This document shows positions 56,913 through 64,000 of a stretch of DNA of 64,000 nucleotides, one piece after another. Source of the DNA: Dugong dugon. Taxonomy: Eukaryota; Chordata; Mammalia; Sirenia; Dugongidae. The stretch spans positions 92,439,601-92,503,600 of the forward strand of contig CM057472.1 in NCBI GenBank assembly GCA_030035585.1, written 5' to 3'. Position numbers and translations under genes: made by a program. The notes below the pieces were generated by a model. That model did no database searches, had not been told where the DNA came from, and worked only from the letters and a program-made list of their open reading frames with translations. Positions within the stretch are counted from its first letter, which is position 1. Each line of letters starts with the position of its first letter.

Positions 56913-57184
56913 TTCTACTTACCTATTCATCTATCTGTCTGTCTATCTGTCTATGTAAACATGTTCACTTGGGAGGATTGCATTGATGATGAGGAAGGAG
57001 ATACTGTATAGGATGGCTAAAGCTGGAACTGATGTCAATTCAATAATTATTTATCGAACTCTGAGGAATTCAAAGACAAAGAGACACAGTTTTAATGTTC
57101 ATGAAAGAATTGCTAAATGGCAAAAACTGCTAGATAATTACCAAATCTGTTTTCTTTTACTTTTTGGATGTAGATGTAGACTAC

Positions 57185-57535
57185 ATTAGTCAGAAACCTT
57201 ATAGGCATATGGCTGTGTTCCAAGCAATGGCATTTAAGTAGGAGAGATGGTCAAGGTTTCCAAGACATATATACAAAGCAAATTTCCACACAAAATCCTC
57301 CATGTTCATTCCTTTTCTGTGGTGACTTGGAATCTATGGAATAAAGATGGTGGAGCCACCCATGATGGAAAGAACTTGGGTCTCCAGTCACTTCTTGAAA
57401 GAATCTGATTTATGTGTAAAAAAGAAAAGAAATTATAATTGCCTTAAACCCATGAGATTTTTGGATGTTTATCTGTTACATCAGTTTTCATTGCTTTAAT
57501 GCATGCAGTGCAGCAGTAGATGGCATTGATTTTCA
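57185..57535 (+). mobile_element. Possible ancient LTR, family uncertain
   Basis: GATGGTGGAGCCACCCATGA, TGGAAAGAACTTGGGTCTCC, then a decayed 'gagaaataaac' zone, AAACCCATGAGATTTTTGGA and GTTTATCTGTTACATCAG are the order of an ancient mammalian LTR with its polyadenylation region. No TSD is visible. Confidence 0.4.
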
Positions 57536-57744
57536 TGTGAAAGACTAGAAGCATTTATTATCCATGGTTAGAATGTAAACAGTTACAAAATACGCATCCA
57601 ATAAATATTAGCAGAGGCTAAGTGTTTAAAGAGGACACTCCCAAGAATGTTATCTCATCCCTTCCATTTTTTAAGGACTTCCCAGAACATTAAAACCGTT
57701 TACATATAATATTTCTTTTGAATCTTCCTAAAAATATATTGCGT

Positions 57745-58262
57745 ATTCCAGTTATCTATTACATAAAACATGTTCCAAAAAAACTTAGTGGCTTAAAAAA
57801 AACAATTACCTATACTGCTCACAAAGCAAAAATTCAGGCAAGACTCAATGGGGACGACTTAACTACATGAGACTTCATGTGGCATCAGCTGGGGTGAATA
57901 CAAAGACTGCAGGGACGGGATTGATACGAAGGATCATTTACTGAAGTCCGGCAGTTGATACTGAAAATTAGATGGGTTTAGCTGGGGCTTTCAGCTGGAA
58001 CACCTACAGACACTTCTTTCTGGCTTCTTGGCTTCCCCGCAGAATGGTGTCAGGATTCCAAGAGAGACAGATCCAGATGAAAGTTTTATTGCCTTTGATA
58101 ACTTAGCCTCAGAAGTTACATACCATCATTTTCAATTCTACTCTTTTGGTCCAGGCAATATCAAAAGTTTGCCCAGGTTCAAAGGCAGGGGACAGAGACT
58201 CTAGTTCTGGAAGAGAAAATGTCAAGATTCTACAAAAGCACGTGTAATGGGAAACACTGTTG
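57745..58262 (-). mobile_element. Ancient MaLR-like LTR, antisense
   Basis: CCAGTTATCTATTACATAAA, ACTTAGTGGCTTAAAAAAAA, CATCAGCTGGGGTGAATACA, GCTGGGGCTTTCAGCTGG, CAAGAGAGACAGATCCAG and GAAGTTACATACCATCAT follow the antisense order of an old mammalian MaLR-type LTR. It is strongly diverged and the boundaries are approximate. Confidence 0.5.
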
Positions 58263-58291
58263 TAGCCATTTTTGGAAATGTCATATACCAA

Positions 58292-58445
58292 ATGAGATAG
58301 AAGTTATCATTCCCATTTTACAAACAGGGAAATTGATACTTAGATTATTTAAGTGACTAACCCAAGGTCACATAGCAAGCAGGAAGAGCTGAAGCTTAAA
58401 AATCAAGTCACTGTACTCCAGGGATAGTACTATTTCCTTGTACCA
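58292..58445 (-). mobile_element. MIR SINE
   Basis: TTATCATTCCCATTTTACAA, ACAGGGAAATTGATACTTAG and CCCAAGGTCACATAGCAAGC form an unmistakable antisense MIR core. Confidence 0.9.
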
Positions 58446-58579
58446 CAGACACCTGACTGCAGTGGGAATTACATCTGTATAAACATCTAAAGTCAAATGT
58501 ACTCCTTGTGCATCAGTAGTGTGTAGCATTAGCTCAAGAAAATACTAATACGAAATACAAATAAACAAGATTTAGTTAG

Positions 58580-58750
58580 AAAAAAATTCAAAAAAAACCT
58601 CATTGCCATTGAGTCAATTCCTACTCTTAGCAACGCTATAGGAAAGAGTAGAACCGCCCTACAGGGTTTCTCAGGAGCATCTAGTGGATTCCATCTGCTG
58701 ATCTTTCAGTTAGTACCCGAGTTCTTAACCACTGCACCACCAGGGCTCTG
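58580..58750 (-). mobile_element. AfroSINE with 12-bp TSD
   Basis: AAACCTCATTGCCATTGAGT to ACCACTGCACCACCAGGGCT. AGATTTAGTTAG at 58568-58579 and AGATTCAGTTAG at 58751-58762 are the target-site duplication (one mismatch). Confidence 0.93.
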
Positions 58751-59009
58751 AGATTCAGTTAGGAAGTAAGTAAATATGTAAATATTTTACAGATAGCAAT
58801 AATCAACATTACTACTTTATAGTCATATTTCATGTATGATTTTATATAAATCCTGTTATAGTCAGCTGCGCGAGTGGATTTATATTACAATAACTATATT
58901 ATATTGTTAATAAACCTTCTATGAGAATTTAAAGTTTAGATATCCACAAATGAACTTTCTTCAAATCAAAGGAGCATGGATACTCACATTCATGACATTC
59001 CCAACAAAA

Positions 59010-59420
59010 CATTATAACTTGACTCTCCAGTGCTGCTACCCCTCCACCATTTCCTTGATAAATGAATGATGCCTCACCATCCACCTGGTCCTCCAGTAAA
59101 GACTGCTTATATTAATTACCACTCCTGTGACCATTTCTCCCCTTCCACATACACACATTCAGTTAGTCAAAAATTTAGTTTATTACACCTTGTAAATATT
59201 ACTTAAAATTTTTAATGCTTCTCTATTCCTCTTACAACTCTCTATCTAAAATCAACTTATTTTTCCATGTGTCCATGGAATATTTTAACTGCATTCTTCT
59301 TGTCACTTGTCATAGTCTTTGTCCTTTCAACACATTTTCCCAACATCCACCAAGGTGATAAGGATCTTCTTAAAATATAAGTATGCCCCTTCCATTATTC
59401 CAGCTCATGATAAATATGAT
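59010..59420 (+). mobile_element. Possible L2 fragments
   Basis: GTGATAAGGATCTTCTTAAA, then ATATAAGTATGCCCCTTCCA, and upstream pyrimidine-rich text resemble the L2 3' half. The match is weak and discontinuous. Confidence 0.4.
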
Positions 59421-59529
59421 GAAAGCCCATGTCTAAAGGAAGGGAAATAATCACACCACCATGACCACAACAATGACAACTCTATGAGTCTTAAACATGT
59501 GGCAAGGATTGAAGGGGTAAACAACATAG

Positions 59530-59985
59530 ACCATCACACACAATCCTCACTCCAAGGTAGGAAGTACATACCAGTTTTACAGAAACTGATGCTTATTGAG
59601 TATCACTAATGTGCCCAGAGTAACACAGACTCAAATAGGCAAAACTGCTTTTCCAGGGTCATATTTTGCCACTCTCACTACATCACTGTATGTTTCAACC
59701 ATAAAGAATCTTTTTTGCATCCTTAAGAATATAATGTTTTTCACATGCCGTATCTTTATCCGGAATGCCAGGTAGAACATTCTCTGGGAAATGAGAACAG
59801 ATTTTTCAATACCTAGATGGAACATCATTTCCTTTTAGGAGGTTTTTCCAACATAATCAAGAATTATTGGAATTATTTCTAATAATAGCTAATACTTATT
59901 AATGATTTTAATCCAGGACCTCTTCTAAATTTTACATGTGTTAATTTAATCTTCTCAATAACTCTATGCTAGGCAGGCTGGTTTT
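59530..59985 (-). mobile_element. Two MIR-like fragments (59530-59625 and 59887-59985)
   Basis: CAATCCTCACTCCAAGGTAG plus TTTTACAGAAACTGATGC in the first, and AGCTAATACTTATTAATGAT plus TTTACATGTGTTAATTTAAT in the second, match parts of the antisense MIR consensus. The 260 bp between them is unannotated. Confidence 0.6.
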
Positions 59986-60179
59986 AGCACCAACATACTT
60001 AATCACTTACTATTGCCTATGATTCCAAAATGTTTTTCTAAACTTGCATGAGAGTTTATTTATGAGAGAAGGAAGCTATCAGAGTGCTTGACAAATAACA
60101 TATTCCATAATATTCATTTTTCCTATTATGTTGTAGGTATATATATTTTATGTACCCTACTAATATGTGAGTCTTATAG

Positions 60180-60635
60180 TGTTACCGAACCCAGAAAAGT
60201 GGGTCCTTGTCTGGCGCACTCAGGCTTACCAATTATCTGGACACCAGTCTTTGAGAAAGAGAAAGTAACTTTATAGCAATGCGCAGATCCAGGTGCTGGG
60301 AGGAAGTTCCTCAGATCTGGCTCACCAAGCTATGGGGAAGCAGGGCTTATATGTGATTTGGGCAGCAAGACGGCGGTCGTGCAGGTGTTCTGGGGAGGGA
60401 AAACTCTAGAAGGCAGCCAGGAAACAGGAGGTGACTGGTTCTTGCTGAACCTCTCCCTTCAAAATAGGGTCCAGGTGATGATTTTTCTTCTGATTCCTTC
60501 CTCCTGTTTCTGTGTCCTCTCTTGAGGTCAATTAGCAGTCACAACTGACCCTTCTGGGCATGCAAGGCAGGCCAAATCTGATTTGGACTAATTTAAGAAA
60601 TTTACTGGCATTAGCAGGGTCAGGTTACAGGAGCA
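60180..60635 (-). mobile_element. Probable class I ERV solo LTR
   Basis: Read on the minus strand, the block is GC-richer than its surroundings and starts near 60629 (TGTAACCTGACCCTGC) or 60635 (TGCTCCTGTAACC). It has a TATA-like TATAAG at 60346-60351 and a polyadenylation-like CTATAAAGT about 77 bp downstream, then a pyrimidine-rich stretch, and ends GGGTTCGGTAACA at 60180. U3-R-U5 spacing fits a gammaretrovirus-type (ERV1) LTR. Flanks TATAG (60175-60179) and TCTAG (60636-60640) would be a one-mismatch TSD if the longer end is right. No internal retroviral genes are present. Confidence 0.6.
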
Positions 60636-60640
60636 TCTAG

Positions 60641-62032
60641 AGAGAATATATCTATACCTATGTCTCTATCACTACCTCTACTTATTTCTTTCTATGTCAA
60701 TATTATCTACATATAGCACTTTAATAGAGCGCCTCAGCATTGAATGATTTCTTGCAAAAATGTGTTGGAATACTTTAGTCTTTTTTCCCCTTTCTCCAAC
60801 ATTTTGAAAGGGCAAATATTGTGTTCTTGATATTTATATATTTTATTCAAGTTCTTGAGTATATATTAGGAATGCTTTTAAGATACTTACATTAAGCAGG
60901 CACTGATCATTAAAAATATTTTCACAAGCAACACTGCAAAAGTATATATGGTGAATGCGTTATATAGTTAGTAGGATGTTACGTACAGGATTTCTATAAA
61001 ACACTTATTACCTTGAGGACTTAATAAAAGTATCACTGAAACATAAAAAAGCTTTTCACGATAGATTCCAATAGCTTAGTGGTTGCAAGGACTGAAATTC
61101 CCAGGGTCAGCAGGAAAATGGTTTTTAGATTTAGGACAAGGGTGTTGGAAGGGATTTTGTATTCACTCGGCATTTGATGGATAGGAGTATGTATCAAGAC
61201 ATCCTTATGTGAGAGATTTATATTACAAGATCCACGGAAGATGTTGAGAGCTGCTCTGAGATCACTTTTCTTTTCTTCCCACTCTCACTACCAAGACAAA
61301 ATAAAACAATAAGTGCTGTTCTACCTCAGACTCCTAATATAACTAAGTTTAAAAGTATTTTTTTTCCTGTAAATTATTCAAGACACCTTTTACCTTTTTT
61401 TCCCATTTTGCACACAAGGGAACACAGAAACCATGTTATTCAATGTTTCCTTTTGTCCAATTTTACAGCTTTAGATATTGCAGAAAGGAAAGCTGAATCT
61501 GCCAGCATAAATTCAACACCCCCGCTGCCCATTTTCTGGTGCAATTTTTGGTGCTGGCAATATATAAATTCTTTAAGATGTAGAGACTTAGTATATGCAC
61601 CTGGTGTCTCTGCCTTCAAATTATACCTGGGTAGCTGTATTCCTTGACTATAGTGATGAGGGCCGCCTACCAACCAAAGACTAGGGCAGAGAACCATCCA
61701 ATACGACTCCAAAGTATTCTGTTCTTATCTTACAGTTACGTTTATCACATTTTACTCAAATGTATGTTATTGTTTTTCTCACCACACCTTTAGGTAAGAG
61801 ACATTTAGAATCATCTTATTGATAATTTGCTAGCACCCAGCATTCTGCTTTGAAATTATTTGGTGCTTAAAATCTTGTTAAAAGAACGTTTTAATGAATG
61901 ATAGAAGAATGGTTAAAGTAGTTTGTTTGTTTTTTTTTCCCTAGTTCTATACAGGTGCACATTCTATGATTCCAAGTGAATAATATTTGCCTGAAAAGGT
62001 AGTTTTTGGAAATAGCGTATTTTAGTATGTGA
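60641..62032. other. Repeat-poor stretch
   Basis: About 1.4 kb with no recognised repeat. A pair of antisense frames of 79 and 90 codons at 61408-61712 is unrecognised and probably chance. Confidence 0.4.
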
Positions 62033-62226
62033 GACCATGGATTCTGGGGGCATGTTGCCTGGATTTAAGTCTCATCTCTGCTGTGGACAAACTATTTATT
62101 TGCTTAGTGGCTCAGTTTCCTCATTTATGAAATAGGGGTTTTGTAAAGATCAAGTGAGTTAAAATTTATAGAGTACGTACAACAGTGTCTCCTAAGTAGT
62201 ATGTGGTAGATAAATAGTTCCTATTG
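62033..62226 (+). mobile_element. MIR SINE, nearly full length
   Basis: ACCATGGATTCTGGGGGCAT, GCCTGGATTTAAGTCTCATC (B-box zone), CTCAGTTTCCTCATTTATGA and ATCAAGTGAGTTAAAATTTA follow MIR from the tRNA-like head to the tail. Confidence 0.9.
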
Positions 62227-62231
62227 TTATA

Positions 62232-62442
62232 TTGCTGTTGTTAGTTGCTGTTGAGGCAATTTCGACTCATGGCAATCCTATATGTGCAGAGGAGAACTCC
62301 TCTTTAGGGTTTTTAAGGCTGAGACTTTTTGGAAGCAGATCATGAGGCCTGTCTTCCAACGTGCCTCTGGGTAAGTTTGAACTGCCAACCTTTCAACTAG
62401 TTGTCTAGTGCTTAACCATTTATGCCAGCCCGGGACTCCTGC
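62232..62442 (-). mobile_element. AfroSINE, older long variant
   Basis: GCTGTTGTTAGTTGCTGTTG, TTTTGGAAGCAGATCATGAG, CGTGCCTCTGGGTAAGTTTG and GCCCGGGACTCC. Same structural variant as 49721-49920, with an RTE-leader-like centre. Confidence 0.82.
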
Positions 62443-62754
62443 CTAATGGTATAGAATTATTTTATGTCATCATAAAACTAGATAGCTTGGTTATAGGCAC
62501 TTGACTAATATGATTCTCTTTGGAAGAAAGAAAATTATAGAATTTATCCCAGAGCCGATGATACTGTGGAGCCTGGAAAAATTCACTAGATTATGCAACA
62601 AATATACTACTGTTACATACAGAAAAAAATCACTACTGTTTATGTCATAATTGTAATTTTAGGTCTAAAAACAAAAGATAAACTTTCTGTCTTAAAGAAA
62701 TAGCTAACATACCTGGCCTAAGCCATCTTTTCTGAAAATGACTTCATTATTATT

Positions 62755-62838
62755 TGTTTCCATCAGGTCCACCCCAACTCCTGCTGACCTTATGATAACA
62801 GAACAAAATGTTGCCTAGTCCTGCACCATCTTCATCAT
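62755..62838 (-). mobile_element. RTE 3' terminal fragment
   Basis: GTTTCCATCAGGTCCACCCC, GATAACAGAACAAAATGTTG and CCTAGTCCTGCACCATCTTC match the reverse complement of the RTE tail (compare 3850-3940). It ends just before an oppositely oriented RTE copy. Confidence 0.7.
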
Positions 62839-62856
62839 CTTTGGTATAAATTTGGC

Positions 62857-63665
62857 TTAGGTGAATTACATTAACAACCTGCAATATGCAGAAGACGCAA
62901 CCTTGCTTGCTGAAAGTGAAGAAGACTTGAAGCACTTACTGATGAAGATCAAAGATTATAGCCTTCAGTATGGATTACACCTCAACATAAAGAAAACAAA
63001 AACTCTCACAACTGGACCAATAAGCAACATCATGATAACCGGATAAAAGATTGAAGTTGTCAAGGATTTCATTTTACTTGGATCCATAATCAACTCCCGT
63101 GTAAGCAGTAGTCAAGAAATCAAAGGACACATTGCATTTGGCAAATCTGCTGCAAAAAAACTCTTTAAAAGGTTAAAAAGCAAAGATGTCACTTTAATGA
63201 CAAGGTGTGTCTTATCCAAACCATGGTGTTTTCAATCACCTCATATGCATGTGAAAGCTGGACAATGAATAAAGAAGACCAAGGTTATAATCGATGCTTT
63301 TGAATTATGGTGTTGGCAAAGAATATTGAATATACCATGGACTACCAAAAGAACAAACAAATCTGTTTTGGAAGAAGTATTGCCAGAATGCTCCTTGGAG
63401 ATGAGGATGGAGAGACTTCATATCACGTACTTTAGACCTGTTATCAGAAGAGATCAGTCTCTGGGGAAGGGCATCATGCTTGGTAAAGTAAAAAGTCAGT
63501 GAAAAAGAGGAAGACCTTCAATGAGATGGATTGACACAGTGGTTGCAACAATGGGCTGCATATCAATGATCATGAGGATGGCATAGAACCGGGCTATGTT
63601 TTGTTCTGTTGTACATAGGGTTACCATGAGTTGAAACTGACTCCATGACACCTAACAACAACAAC
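62857..63665 (+). mobile_element. RTE LINE, 5'-truncated copy with complete 3' end
   Basis: It begins near ATTACATTAACAACCTGCAA and ends with GACACCTAACAACAACAACA, the RTE tail of short tandem repeats. It is the best-preserved 3' end in the window and a reference for the other fragments. Confidence 0.93.
62861..63300 (+). pseudogene. RTE reverse transcriptase, C-terminal fragment
   Basis: NNLQYAEDATLLAES shows the catalytic YADD changed to YAED (62885-62896). It continues DLKHLLMKIKDYSLQYGLHL, NIKKTKTLTTGPISN, a stop after MITG near 63044, then further out-of-frame pieces including the CESWTMNK region at about 63250. Confidence 0.87.
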
Positions 63666-64000
63666 ATTCAGGGATTTGAAGAAAAAAACTATATTCCGAT
63701 AAAGATAGATTTCTTTTACAAAGGTCTGTTTGCATAATCAGAATTCCTATAATGGTTTTGATTCAACCAGGGAGAAGTTATGGTGAAAATACAAAAAATA
63801 AATCTATTTAGCTAAATAATATTAATATCACGATTCTATAATTATGGTTGAAAAAACTTAAGGTAACAGAGGTGAGTCACTAAAGTTAGAATATAGTATT
63901 ATTTCTAAAATTTTATAATGAATTTATAATCCCTAACTTTGAATTTTGCAAATTTAAAGCTTATCTGTGACTTTTGAAGATGTAGATTAATAGGTCAATT
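63666..64000. other. Unannotated AT-rich sequence
   Basis: No repeat or gene is recognised. Confidence 0.5.

Noticed and set aside
1..64000. Recent horizontal transfer of the RTE elements into this genome
   Set aside because: BovB-type RTEs are known to move between species, but these copies are numerous, decayed and accompanied by derived SINEs, so this window alone gives no support for a recent transfer.

Overview
This is non-coding mammalian DNA. I find no host protein-coding exon, tRNA, rRNA, CRISPR array or bacterial-style operon. The repeats point to an afrotherian, most likely an elephant or close relative (Loxodonta, Elephas or Mammuthus). There are about 16 copies of a tRNA-derived SINE whose 3' end copies the tail of an RTE (BovB-like) LINE, i.e. 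AfroSINE. There are about ten pieces of that RTE LINE, plus two L1 elements of a lineage with a very long, pyrimidine-tract-rich 5' UTR. Genus is inferred from repeat content only; hyrax, manatee or tenrec are less likely but not excluded.

Layout. 1-9 kb: the 5' part of an RTE element running off the left edge, a 3' RTE copy (3838-5500), several AfroSINEs, an inverted-repeat MITE-like element (2892-3084) and MIR fragments. 9.1-17.5 kb: stacked L1 tails followed by a near full-length L1 on the minus strand. 17.9-24.5 kb: an L2 copy split by an LTR-like element with perfect 5-bp target duplications, an old L1/HAL1 fragment, a MaLR-type LTR and SINEs. 25.25-31.78 kb: a plus-strand L1 with both ends and a 13-bp target-site duplication, carrying an internal deletion that joins ORF1 to ORF2. 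32-44 kb: a compact non-autonomous RTE derivative, L2, AfroSINEs, MaLR-type LTRs and one member of an LTR family found three times here. 44.7-47.5 kb: an antisense MaLR provirus (LTR, internal region, LTR) with a younger LTR nested in one of its LTRs. 49-53.5 kb: SINEs, MIR, L2, an RTE fragment, an unexplained GC-richer block with a CCAAT-containing tandem array, and AT-rich microsatellite. 55-64 kb: an RTE copy interrupted by an LTR, another non-autonomous RTE derivative, a probable class I ERV solo LTR (60180-60635), MIRs and a final RTE 3' copy.

Nothing here functions as a cellular pathway. The retrotransposon reading frames are all damaged: the reverse-transcriptase catalytic motif is altered in all three RTE copies that retain it and in both L1s. 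The useful content is the nested-insertion record, the non-autonomous derivatives and a few blocks that no recognised repeat explains. I found no convincing new biological system. The strongest unexplained candidate is 51607-52750.
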